Shown: one piece after another, positions 7,913 to 15,842 of the stretch | Layout: every line of letters starts with the position of its first letter | Position numbering within the stretch: the stretch's first letter is position 1 | Origin: an uncultured Luminiphilus sp. | GTDB lineage: Bacteria; Pseudomonadota; Gammaproteobacteria; Pseudomonadales; Halieaceae | Assembly (NCBI GenBank): GCA_905479205.1 | Contig: CAJQLP010000213.1 | Coordinates: 1 to 33,997, forward strand | Length of the DNA: 33,997 bases | Reading direction: 5' to 3' | Translations under genes and position numbers: made by a program | Notes under the pieces: generated by a model | The model's database searches: none | Told to the model about the DNA's origin: nothing | The model's input: the letters and a program-made list of their open reading frames with translations, nothing else

Positions 7913-8445
7913 TGGCGTTGGCAACGACCCGCCGACGGCTACTGACTGGGGGCGCTGCTCTCAGTTGGTTTCTCGTCAACGGTAGCTGGCTATGTATGTC
8001 TGCTGCGCAAGCACGCGTAGCCGGCTTCAGCCCACAGAAACTGACTGACGAACAGTGCACGACTCTCGAAATACTCGCGGATGAACTTGTTCCCGGCGCC
8101 CGAGATGCGGGAATCGCCGCATTTATTGACAGCCAGCTAACCGCTGGCGAGGAATCACTCCTCATAGCAAAATATCTAGGCGTTCCTGCCCCACAGCAAC
8201 TTGGCTTTTATCAAGCCGCTCTTGACAGCGGTACTCGCCTTCTTGCGACACAAGACTTGTCGGCGGCCTTTGCGATAGAACTCATAAGCAAGGATGAAGT
8301 CCTAAACTGGGAGGGAGCTCCAGCGAGTTTTTTCAGTTTTGTTCTACGCGCCGATGCCCTCGACGTGGTGTACGGCACTGAACACGGTTTTGAGCAGCTA
8401 GGCATTCCCTACATGGCCCATATCTCTCCTCAGGAAGCGTGGTGA
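7912..8445 (+). CDS. Gluconate 2-dehydrogenase subunit 3-like protein, Tat-exported
   Basis: A 177-residue protein beginning with a twin-arginine signal (TTRRRLLTGGAA followed by a hydrophobic stretch ending near AQA). The mature part, with LTDEQCTTLEILADELVPG and a DAGIAAFIDSQL helix, fits the gluconate 2-dehydrogenase subunit 3 family. Such gamma subunits act as Tat escorts and chaperones for a signal-less GMC flavoprotein, carrying the folded, FAD-loaded partner to the periplasm. It starts on the receptor stop (TAATG) and overlaps the GMC gene, exactly the arrangement expected for a gamma-alpha pair. The cytochrome c subunit that often completes such complexes is not next to it. Confidence 0.87.
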   Translation: MALATTRRRLLTGGAALSWFLVNGSWLCMSAAQARVAGFSPQKLTDEQCTTLEILADELVPGARDAGIAAFIDSQLTAGEESLLIAKYLGVPAPQQLGFYQAALDSGTRLLATQDLSAAFAIELISKDEVLNWEGAPASFFSFVLRADALDVVYGTEHGFEQLGIPYMAHISPQEAW

Positions 8446-10010
8446 AGTCGGACGGTGCAGGCATGGATTCGCCCGATACTATCATCGTCGGTGCGGGAGC
8501 CGCAGGCTTACTATTAGCTGCGAGACTGGCCGAAACTGGACGACGCGTGACGGTGCTCGAAGCCGGCCCGAAACGAAGTACATCTGATCTTATCAGCTCT
8601 CAAATATGGGCACGTCGACTTAAATGGTCGGGGCCGCATGTTGAAGAACTCGGGGACCACAAGGTCGGTCACGCGTTTAACGCGGGTTTCGGAACCGGTG
8701 GATCAGCCGTGCATCACTATGGCGTTTGGTTACGATTACATCGCGGCGATTTTAGTGTGGCCTCTGACCACGGGGTAGGCCTTGATTGGCCGCTAGACTA
8801 CGACACGTTGCGCGCCCACTATGACAGTGTGCAGAGTGAGGTTGGCCTCAGTGGCGATGCTGAGGCTGAAGTCTGGCGTCCGGACGGTGCCGACTATCCC
8901 ATGCCACCTCTGCCGATATTTGCGCAAGGGCGTGTACTGAAAAAAGGCTTTGATAAAACAGGACGCCGTACCGCCCCACTACCTCTGGCCATCAACAGTC
9001 AGCCCTATCAAGGGCGAGCCGCATGCCAATACGACGGATGGTGCGACGCTGGCTGCCCTATAGGCGCTCTTGCTAACCCATTAGTAACCTGGCTACCTCG
9101 CGCTCAGGAAGCCGGCGTTCACATCGAACATAATGCGTTTGTTAATCGAGTTCTTCGCGATCCCAACAAAGCCTCACGAATTACGGGGGTCGAATATTTT
9201 CAGGCTGGAGAGCGACATTCACTGCACGCACAGCAAGTCATTATTGCGGCCTTTACCGTTCAATCGGCGCGCATCTTGCTGAGCTCTGCAGACAATAATC
9301 GTCCCGCACCAGGCAATCAATTTGACCAACTTGGCCGCTATCTGACGTCTCATCCTGCAGGTACTGTCTTTGGATTATTTGACGAAGAGACCTATCCTCA
9401 CCAAGGGGTATCAGGCGGGCAGCTCATTAGCCACGATGATTATGATAAGAAAAATCAGGGGGCTGCGTTTGGCTCGTCCCAATGGCTCATTGCCCACGCG
9501 ATTAAGCCCCATGATCTTTTAGGTTACGGAACAGGTCGGCCCGATATCAGCGGTGAGAAACTTAAACCGTGGCTGCAAGATGCCGCTAGGCACATTGGCA
9601 ATATGACGCTGGTCGCTGAAGATATCGCAAAACCAGAGAACCGCATTAGCCTGAGCGGGCAGCGCGACGTTAATGGCATAGCATTGGCTCGAACCGAACA
9701 TAACTTGGATACCAGAACCGCTCAGTTATGGGAGCAGCGTATCGCTGAGGGTCAAGACATTATGCGTGCGGCGGGCGCCCGAGAAGTTTGGCACGGGCCA
9801 CGGGTCGCCATGCATATTATGGGTGGTACTGTGATGGGTAATGACGAGAAGCTCTCGGTCACAGACAGTTATGGCCGGGTACACGATACAGACAATCTCT
9901 ACGTGTCGGGACCCAGTCTTTTCCCGAGCAGCGGCGCGGTGAACCCTACCTTCACGTTATCTGCTATTGCCTCTAGACAGGCAGAGCATCTGACAAAACA
10001 AGCTGATTAA
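8442..10010 (+). CDS. GMC-family FAD dehydrogenase, periplasmic catalytic subunit
   Basis: A glucose-methanol-choline oxidoreductase of about 522 residues that oxidises an alcohol or sugar-like hydroxyl group. The FAD Rossmann motif is IIVGAGAAGLLLAARLAETG followed by VTVLEAGP. The catalytic His is in HIMGGTVMG and the paired Asn in SGAVNPTFT near the C-terminus. CQYDGWCDAGCPIGA (Cys codons at 9024, 9042 and 9054) resembles the Cys region that holds a 3Fe-4S cluster in bacterial FAD-glucose dehydrogenase, but the first Cys of the adjacent pair is Ala. It has no signal of its own, so export with the preceding Tat protein is inferred. Start choice: GTG at 8442 follows AGGAAG and overlaps the previous stop (GTGA); GTG 8439 and ATG 8463 are alternatives. 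Confidence 0.9.
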   Translation: MKSDGAGMDSPDTIIVGAGAAGLLLAARLAETGRRVTVLEAGPKRSTSDLISSQIWARRLKWSGPHVEELGDHKVGHAFNAGFGTGGSAVHHYGVWLRLHRGDFSVASDHGVGLDWPLDYDTLRAHYDSVQSEVGLSGDAEAEVWRPDGADYPMPPLPIFAQGRVLKKGFDKTGRRTAPLPLAINSQPYQGRAACQYDGWCDAGCPIGALANPLVTWLPRAQEAGVHIEHNAFVNRVLRDPNKASRITGVEYFQAGERHSLHAQQVIIAAFTVQSARILLSSADNNRPAPGNQFDQLGRYLTSHPAGTVFGLFDEETYPHQGVSGGQLISHDDYDKKNQGAAFGSSQWLIAHAIKPHDLLGYGTGRPDISGEKLKPWLQDAARHIGNMTLVAEDIAKPENRISLSGQRDVNGIALARTEHNLDTRTAQLWEQRIAEGQDIMRAAGAREVWHGPRVAMHIMGGTVMGNDEKLSVTDSYGRVHDTDNLYVSGPSLFPSSGAVNPTFTLSAIASRQAEHLTKQAD

Positions 10011-10045
10011 GAAGCACTCGAGGCTTGGCTTAGTTTAATTGCTCT

Positions 10046-10073
10046 CACCCACCCCCATCGGGGAGGTGTTGTT
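10046..10073 (+). terminator. Weak GC-rich hairpin after the GMC gene
   Basis: CACC...CCCC can pair with GGGGAGGTG across a short loop, with a bulge, followed by TTGTT. It lies 36 bases after the GMC stop, where the operon is expected to end. The stem is imperfect and the T tract short, so this is a tentative terminator. Confidence 0.3.
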
Positions 10074-10118
10074 AATCAATGCGCCTTTGGCACATTAGCG
10101 GCGATTGGTTAGAATAAC

Positions 10119-10134
10119 GTTTTATATTTAAAGC
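10119..10134 (+). promoter_or_regulatory. Degenerate operator-like site before gcdH
   Basis: GTTTTA-TATT-TAAAGC matches 9 of the 12 arm positions of the ATTTTA-N4-TAAAAT palindrome found at 3128 and 4119. It overlaps a TATATT (10123-10128) that could be a -10 box, 46 bases before the start codon. AT-rich promoters give such matches by chance, so this is a candidate only. Confidence 0.3.
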
Positions 10135-10179
10135 TTTCTCGCAGAGCACGAACTGCTCACGAAATCAGAGGGTTAAAAC

Positions 10180-11364
10180 ATGGCTTCAAATACTCGCTGG
10201 GCTAAGCTCAACTGGGAAGACCCTTTTGAACTGGACGCCCAACTAACCGAAGAGCAGCGTATGGTGCGTGACAGTGCGCGTCAGTATGCGCAAACCGAGC
10301 TATTACCGCGGGTAAAGGAAGCGTACCGTACAGAAACTACCGACCCCGCTATTTTTCGGGAGATGGGCGAAATGGGCCTGCTAGGTTCAACCATAGACGG
10401 CTATGGTTGCCCCGGGGTTGACTACATTTCGTACGGACTTATCGCGCGCGAAGTGGAACGTGTAGATTCAGGTTATCGCTCCATGCTCAGCGTACAGTCG
10501 TCGCTAGTGATGTATCCGATCTACGCCTACGGCAATGACGCGCAGCGAGAGAAATATCTACCTAAGTTAGCGACAGGTGAATGGATTGGTTGCTTTGGCT
10601 TGACCGAACCCGATCACGGCTCTGACCCAGGCGGCATGGTGACGCGGGCTCGAAGTGTTGAGGGCGGCTATCGTGTTAGTGGCGCCAAAATGTGGATTTC
10701 AAACAGCCCGTTTGCAGATGTGTTCGTTGTCTGGGCTAAAACTGATGATGATGTCATTCGAGGCTTTATTCTCGAAAAAGGCATGTCGGGGCTTAGTGCA
10801 CCTAAAATCGAGGGCAAGCTCGCGCTCCGCGCCTCGACAACGGGTGAGATCGTTATGGATGACGTCTTTGTTCCCGAAGAGAACTTGCTTCCAAACGTGC
10901 AAGGTCTTCGGGGGCCCTTTGGCTGCTTAAACAACGCCCGCTACGGCATTGCATGGGGAGCGCTTGGCGCAGCCGAAACGTGCTGGCATACGGCGCGTCA
11001 GTACACCCTCGATCGCAGCCAATTTGGTCGCCCATTAGCCTCTAATCAGTTAATACAGCTCAAGCTCGCCGACATGCAGACTGAGATCGCATTAGGTTTG
11101 CAGGGCTGTTACCGCGCAGGGCAACTGTTAAGCGCTGGAGAAATCTCACCCGACCTAATCAGCCTCATCAAGCGCAACTCGTGTGGTAAAGCACTCGAAG
11201 TGGCACGTAAATCGCGCGACATGCTAGGCGGCAACGGCATATCAGATGAGTACCCTGTTATGCGTCATATGATGAACTTGGAGGTAGTGAATACCTATGA
11301 AGGTACTCACGACATCCATGCATTGATTCTAGGACGGAGCCAGACGGATATCCCCGCCTTTTAG
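10180..11364 (+). CDS. gcdH: Glutaryl-CoA dehydrogenase (acyl-CoA dehydrogenase family)
   Basis: A 394-residue FAD enzyme that oxidises and decarboxylates glutaryl-CoA to crotonyl-CoA in lysine, tryptophan and aromatic breakdown. It follows known GcdH proteins almost throughout: [20 protein letters not shown] with the Arg that binds the distal carboxylate, [62 protein letters not shown] and [17 protein letters not shown] with the catalytic Glu in YEGT. AGAGGG lies 7 bases before the ATG. The gene stands alone between the GMC operon and the convergent cyclase gene, with a possible operator-like site upstream. No CoA-transferase or GcdR-type regulator is adjacent, unlike common gcdH loci, so glutaryl-CoA probably comes from the local pathway or from elsewhere. 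Confidence 0.93.
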   Translation: MASNTRWAKLNWEDPFELDAQLTEEQRMVRDSARQYAQTELLPRVKEAYRTETTDPAIFREMGEMGLLGSTIDGYGCPGVDYISYGLIAREVERVDSGYRSMLSVQSSLVMYPIYAYGNDAQREKYLPKLATGEWIGCFGLTEPDHGSDPGGMVTRARSVEGGYRVSGAKMWISNSPFADVFVVWAKTDDDVIRGFILEKGMSGLSAPKIEGKLALRASTTGEIVMDDVFVPEENLLPNVQGLRGPFGCLNNARYGIAWGALGAAETCWHTARQYTLDRSQFGRPLASNQLIQLKLADMQTEIALGLQGCYRAGQLLSAGEISPDLISLIKRNSCGKALEVARKSRDMLGGNGISDEYPVMRHMMNLEVVNTYEGTHDIHALILGRSQTDIPAF

Positions 11365-11406
11365 TAGGGGAAGCGCCCGCGAGCACCACTATCACCTGAG
11401 CGATAG

Positions 11407-11433
11407 ACGGCGCTCACCCAATCTCAGCGCCGT
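11407..11433. terminator. Hairpin between convergent gcdH and cyclase genes
   Basis: A perfect 8-bp inverted repeat, ACGGCGCT (11407-11414) and AGCGCCGT (11426-11433), encloses an 11-base loop. The right arm lies within the last codons of the cyclase gene on the other strand. It sits between two convergent stops, where a two-way transcription barrier would be useful, but there is no T tract on either side. Confidence 0.35.
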
Positions 11434-12485
11434 GCAGGCGCGCCGATCGCCACTGGCCGAACGGGTGAGCCTGACCCACCATCGATACGCAATGGCAATA
11501 TCATGGCGCAGAAGTTATACACCTGCGCGTCGGCGATATCACTAAGGCGGCTGTTCTGAATTTGTAAGACGCCGGCTTGGCTTAAATTGTGATGATGAAC
11601 AGCAAATGGCAAACCCTCGGGCGTGCCGTCGGCTGGAGCAGCCTGACCCTGTAGCATGCCCCGTGCTACTGGATCAGTGAACGGATTATCGAGAGAGACT
11701 AGTACCACGCCGAGCTCGCCAATGTACTGCACTGCATCGTAGGCCAGTCCAGGACCCATTCCGTAATACTCTTCATCGGTCATGGGGTCCGTCCACTTTT
11801 CACCCCAGCCCGTATGAATAAAGACAACATCGCCAGGCAAGATACCTCTCTCAGCCATACCTTGCGCCTCGAGCATGCCATCGATGTCCGCCTTAGTAAC
11901 CAGCGCTCCGGGGGCCAAACGTTCACCCTTTCCGACGAATGCCTTAGCATCAAGTAAGAGGCCGCTAGTAATGATCGGGGGCACGTTCTCCACGCCAAGC
12001 TTTAACAATGGTGAGGCCGCATTAGGCTTTACCTCCGACTGATCAAAACCACCGAAATAGCGCGCGTCATCTGCGGGAAAATCTCCCTCACCGCTCCAGG
12101 GCTCACTCAGATACCCAAAATGTCCAAGGGCATCCATCTGAGTGCCCTGCGCTGCGTGCTCCCCGCTGACCGATTCGCCGTTAAAGGCATGCAGTGATCC
12201 GGGGAGTCCAGCGGTCTCTCGAAAACTGTATTCGAGCGGCGCGCCAAAGGGCGATTTCGGCATGGTGTTACTTCGCAAATGAGATAGCTCATAGGACTTC
12301 GCTCCGGGCGCAGTCATTTGCACCGCACATCGAGCCCACGTCTCTGCGCCTAGCGCTCGGGCATTACCCACTTCGTCGCCCGGGGTAGACGCACCCCAAT
12401 CAAGCCCATGGCTAGGTGAGCTCACTAAAAGAGTAAACGAACAAAGCGCCGATACTAGGGGCAGCTTACTTAGGATCTTATTCAT
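11424..12485 (-). CDS. Secreted cyclase-family (kynurenine-formamidase-fold) hydrolase
   Basis: A 353-residue member of the putative-cyclase family, which includes KynB-type formamidases and isatin hydrolase; these are metal-dependent hydrolases of amides and lactams. The N-terminus is a clear signal peptide (MNKILSKLPLVSALCSFTLL, cleaved near SPSHG), so it acts in the periplasm. The metal motif, usually HxGTHxDxxxH, reads EHAAQGTQMDALGHFG: the second His is Gln and the first His is displaced by two residues. GDVVFIHTGWGEKW and the late AVHHHNLSQAGV supply further possible ligands. AGAGGAA precedes the ATG. It is divergent from the Nramp-like gene, with an operator-like site between. The substrate is unknown; opening a ring amide or N-formyl group is plausible. 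Confidence 0.85.
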   Translation of the reverse strand: MNKILSKLPLVSALCSFTLLVSSPSHGLDWGASTPGDEVGNARALGAETWARCAVQMTAPGAKSYELSHLRSNTMPKSPFGAPLEYSFRETAGLPGSLHAFNGESVSGEHAAQGTQMDALGHFGYLSEPWSGEGDFPADDARYFGGFDQSEVKPNAASPLLKLGVENVPPIITSGLLLDAKAFVGKGERLAPGALVTKADIDGMLEAQGMAERGILPGDVVFIHTGWGEKWTDPMTDEEYYGMGPGLAYDAVQYIGELGVVLVSLDNPFTDPVARGMLQGQAAPADGTPEGLPFAVHHHNLSQAGVLQIQNSRLSDIADAQVYNFCAMILPLRIDGGSGSPVRPVAIGAPARR

Positions 12486-12563
12486 GGCTATTCCTCTCGC
12501 TGAAGAAAGTGTACTGAATTATCGCCCTTCGATTACAAACGCGGCGAGCCCGAAGTTCAAGAT

Positions 12564-12579
12564 GTTTTTAATTTAAAAT
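12564..12579. promoter_or_regulatory. Operator-like palindrome between cyclase and Nramp-like genes
   Basis: GTTTTT-AATT-TAAAAT matches 10 of 12 arm positions of the ATTTTA-N4-TAAAAT palindrome at 3128 and 4119. It lies in the 157-base divergent gap, about 79 bases before the cyclase start and 63 before the Nramp-like start. It could be a third binding site of the same regulator. Confidence 0.4.
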
Positions 12580-12642
12580 GTTTTTGTGTCACGATGTCAC
12601 CCAACCGTCACACCCAATAATAATGACCAATGGAAAGTCCTC

Positions 12643-13917
12643 ATGACGACAAGTGAACCACGTACTTTATTAAACATTCTCGGACCTGGCATCTTGTTCG
12701 CGGGCGCCGCGGTCGGTGTATCACACCTGATTCAGTCGACCCGCGCCGGCGGCCTTTATGGTTTAGCACTCATTGGCTTTATTCTGTTTGCCAACTTGGC
12801 CAAGTACCCCGCATTTCGGTTTGGAAACCAATACGCGGCGGCGTCGGGTAGTAACCTCATAGAAGCTTATAAGCGTCAAGGACCTTTCTCACTATGGGTA
12901 TTTATTGTTTCAACACTGCTCACCATGTTTGCCGGCTGCGCGGCTATATCGATTACAACTGCGGGCCTTGCCAAAGTCACCTTCGGACTCGACGTTGATA
13001 CGTTTATCTTAGTTCTTGGTGTTTGGGCGGTTGTGGTAACCATCTTATTTTTAGGCGAATACAAAGCGCTGGACGCCATTGTAAAAGTCCTGCTCGGCTT
13101 TCTGACGGTGACCACACTTATCGCCACGATTATGGTGCTCCCCCAATTGGGAGTGCCTAATCTCGGGGCATTTTGGCCAGAAAGCTTTGAGCCCGCGACG
13201 ATTATTTTTATCGCTGCACTCATTGGCTGGATGCCGGCACCACTTGATACCTCTGTATGGCAGTCATTGTGGAGTCAAGCAAAGGCGAAAGCCGACAATC
13301 GCCAGGCAACGCTGCGAGAATCTGCCCTCGATTTTAATGTCGGCTTTATCGGAACCACAGTTTTAGCGGTGTGCTTTGTTATCATGGGGACCGCGGTAAT
13401 GCACAAAGCCGGTATCGAATTCGAAGCGAGCGCTGCCGGCTTTGCCGCCCAACTGGTTGATATTTACCGGCAAACTCTAGGCGACACCATGGCGGTTCTA
13501 GTCGGTGCCGCCGCAATGGCCGTTATTTTCACCACAACGCTGACCGCGATTGATGCATGGCCACGCTCAATGGCGGGCGTTATGCTGATCATTAAGAACA
13601 AAGATAACCCGCAAGAGCATGCTATCTCACAAATTCGGCATCCCTATTACTGGCTATGGATGGCAGTACTTCTCGGGGGCGCAGCGATCATTCTAAAATT
13701 ACTGTCACACTCATTTAGCTTGCTAATCGATATAGCGACAACCGTGTCATTTTTAACCGCCCCGCTATTCGCCATACTCAATCACATCGCAATGTTCTCT
13801 GACGACATACCCGTAGACAAGCGACCCAGTAAAACAATGTATCGATGGAGCCTAATTGGCATCGCATCGCTGGTTTTGTTCACTGTGGCTTACGGGGTGA
13901 TCCGACTGACGAGTTAA
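12643..13917 (+). CDS. Nramp-like transporter lacking the metal-binding motif
   Basis: A 424-residue inner-membrane protein with about 11 hydrophobic helices, of the Nramp (SLC11) fold. It opens with the diagnostic LNILGPGILFAGAAV. Nramp proteins normally carry DPGN in helix 1 and MPH in helix 6 to bind Mn2+/Fe2+. Here helix 1 reads GVSH in place of DPGN, and helix 6 reads WMPAPLD, so the metal-binding Asp and Asn and the helix-6 His are gone while Met is kept. A substrate other than manganese or iron, perhaps an organic molecule or another ion, is likely. The start at 12643 has GGAAAG 5 bases upstream; an in-frame GTG at 12586 lacks a site. Its stop shares TTAA with the convergent transglutaminase gene. 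Its position beside the secreted cyclase suggests uptake of that enzyme's product. Confidence 0.85.
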   Translation: MTTSEPRTLLNILGPGILFAGAAVGVSHLIQSTRAGGLYGLALIGFILFANLAKYPAFRFGNQYAAASGSNLIEAYKRQGPFSLWVFIVSTLLTMFAGCAAISITTAGLAKVTFGLDVDTFILVLGVWAVVVTILFLGEYKALDAIVKVLLGFLTVTTLIATIMVLPQLGVPNLGAFWPESFEPATIIFIAALIGWMPAPLDTSVWQSLWSQAKAKADNRQATLRESALDFNVGFIGTTVLAVCFVIMGTAVMHKAGIEFEASAAGFAAQLVDIYRQTLGDTMAVLVGAAAMAVIFTTTLTAIDAWPRSMAGVMLIIKNKDNPQEHAISQIRHPYYWLWMAVLLGGAAIILKLLSHSFSLLIDIATTVSFLTAPLFAILNHIAMFSDDIPVDKRPSKTMYRWSLIGIASLVLFTVAYGVIRLTS

Positions 13918-15842
13918 TCCCCTGTGTAGAGCTCGTCGGCAAGCCGTCGCAGGGTGACCAGCTGAGGATCGCCGGCAGGTAGTTCGGATTCTGCACGGAC
14001 CAATAAACTGATAGCCGATTCACCGACCGCGCGCTCAATACCACGGCGCGCCAATGCGCGGCATAGTTCTGCGAATTGTTGTTCGACAGGGAGTCTTTCA
14101 CTGCTGCTCCGACTCCTGTTCATCCACCAGATCAGCGGCGCCAACACCACAACCCAACTACCAAGCAGTACTGCAACAAACCAACTCACTTTGATTTCCC
14201 CGAACCATGATTCAAGTAGATCAATTTGCTCATCGCTGTTAAAGCCGACAATAAAACTCTGCCACTGCCAAGCAGCGGCGTCATAACGCAGACGTAGCCA
14301 GTTCACCATAGTGACACTGCGAAACCGATAGGCCGATAAAAGAGAGTCCGCGAGAAAGCCCTCCTGCCCTCTAAGAGCTTCTTCGAGACCTTGTTCGACA
14401 CGCTCGGGGGCTACCGCCGCCGTAGGATCGACGCGCACCCACCCTCGATCTTCGAGCCATACTTCTACCCAGGCGTGAGCATCGAATTGGCGAACGATAA
14501 GTGTGTTGTTGAGCGTGTTCAGCTCTCCGCCTTGATAACCACCGATAATACGTGCAGGAATGCCTGCCATACGCATCATTACGACAAAGCTGTAAGCATA
14601 GTGTTCACAAAATCCGCGCAGACTTTGGAAGATAAACTCATCAACAAAGTCATCGTCGTCAATCTTTGGAGGTTGCAGCGTGTAATAAAATGGTTGCTCC
14701 CGAAAGTAGCTGAGCACCCGCGTTATCAACTCTGGTCCATTCCCCACAGCGTTAACCTGTCGCTCTACCCACTCGCGTGTCAGCGGATTTAGATTACTAG
14801 GTAACGCGAGCTCTGCTTCACGGCGCCAAGGCGACAACTCAGGCTGCAGTGACGATTCAGGCCACGTCACTACATCGTATGCAAACGTACTTTCCAGCGG
14901 CTTTCTCACTGCGAGACGAAAATCCCAGGCTTCAAATACACCCGCGGTTGGGCTCTGCGCATAAGGCATGGCATAGAGCCAATGCTGCATAGTTGGCTCT
15001 ATGATAATGCGGTACTTTAAAGACTCGCCTACGGCTATCGGCTTATCGAGCTTTCGCTCGGTCGCGGGATGATCACTCCAACCGAGAGTACGCCACGCCC
15101 CATCCGCAAATTCATTAAGCACCATACCGCGCCAGTACAACTCGCGTTGAGGAGGAATCTGGTCTTCAAACTGCACACGAAACGCAACCTCAGCGGACCG
15201 ACCTAAGCGCGTAACGTCACCCGGGCGCAGTACATCACTCATACCTGTCGTAGCTTGCGTATTCTTAGACGGCACGCTCCATAAGGGGGCAATACGCGGA
15301 AACAACAAGAACAGCACGATCATCATCGGAATCGCCAAACCCAGCATACGTAACGCGAGGAGAGGCTCACGCCGACTGATGCTTCCCGAGGGGCGTTGAT
15401 TAAGTGCTATGAGACTAACTACTAGCAGTAGGGTACCGACGACGCTATAGAGGGCGACCGGCAGTTCTTGGTTATACAGAAACTGCGTTGTCATTATAAA
15501 AAATCCGAGGGACACAAGAACGTAACCATCTTTGGCACGAACCGACTCGATTAATTTTAAGGCTGAAGCCACTAATAACAGCGCCACCATAGGATCTAAG
15601 CCAATGAGAGTTTGGTAGCTCGCAATAACCGCACCACCAGCAGCTAGACCGAGTAAAAGACGTAGCCACCTCGGCGGCATAAGCGCACGCTCACGATGCA
15701 TCTGTAAGCGCCAAAGAGCAGCCCCGAGGTAAATAGCAAGCACCCAAAGCGGCACGCGGGTTAAATGGGGGAGGATCACATAGAACTGACAGCCAATTAG
15801 CCACCAGAGCGCACGCCTCGGTAGCGCTGCGTCTGTATTCAT
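13914..15842 (-). CDS. TgpA-like transglutaminase membrane protein (DUF3488)
   Basis: A 642-residue inner-membrane protein with several N-terminal helices (DUF3488, residues about 10-195), a periplasmic transglutaminase-core domain and a further helix near 550-570, followed by a short cytoplasmic tail (DUF4129-like). The catalytic triad is visible: Cys in GFCEHYAYSF (about 410), His in DAHAWVEVW (about 454) and Asp in DPTAAV (about 470). The Pseudomonas homologue TgpA is essential, but its substrate is unknown. It overlaps the DUF58 gene by 4 bp (ATGA) and belongs to the widespread moxR-DUF58-tgpA operon. Confidence 0.93.
   Translation of the reverse strand: MNTDAALPRRALWWLIGCQFYVILPHLTRVPLWVLAIYLGAALWRLQMHRERALMPPRWLRLLLGLAAGGAVIASYQTLIGLDPMVALLLVASALKLIESVRAKDGYVLVSLGFFIMTTQFLYNQELPVALYSVVGTLLLVVSLIALNQRPSGSISRREPLLALRMLGLAIPMMIVLFLLFPRIAPLWSVPSKNTQATTGMSDVLRPGDVTRLGRSAEVAFRVQFEDQIPPQRELYWRGMVLNEFADGAWRTLGWSDHPATERKLDKPIAVGESLKYRIIIEPTMQHWLYAMPYAQSPTAGVFEAWDFRLAVRKPLESTFAYDVVTWPESSLQPELSPWRREAELALPSNLNPLTREWVERQVNAVGNGPELITRVLSYFREQPFYYTLQPPKIDDDDFVDEFIFQSLRGFCEHYAYSFVVMMRMAGIPARIIGGYQGGELNTLNNTLIVRQFDAHAWVEVWLEDRGWVRVDPTAAVAPERVEQGLEEALRGQEGFLADSLLSAYRFRSVTMVNWLRLRYDAAAWQWQSFIVGFNSDEQIDLLESWFGEIKVSWFVAVLLGSWVVVLAPLIWWMNRSRSSSERLPVEQQFAELCRALARRGIERAVGESAISLLVRAESELPAGDPQLVTLRRLADELYTGD

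Noticed and set aside
1-13917. Idea that the left third is a mobile island
   Set aside because: No integrase, transposase, tRNA or flanking direct repeat is visible, and base composition does not obviously differ by eye. It can only be called accessory in content.
14391-14792. 133-codon plus-strand open frame
   Set aside because: Shadow of the transglutaminase core on the opposite strand.
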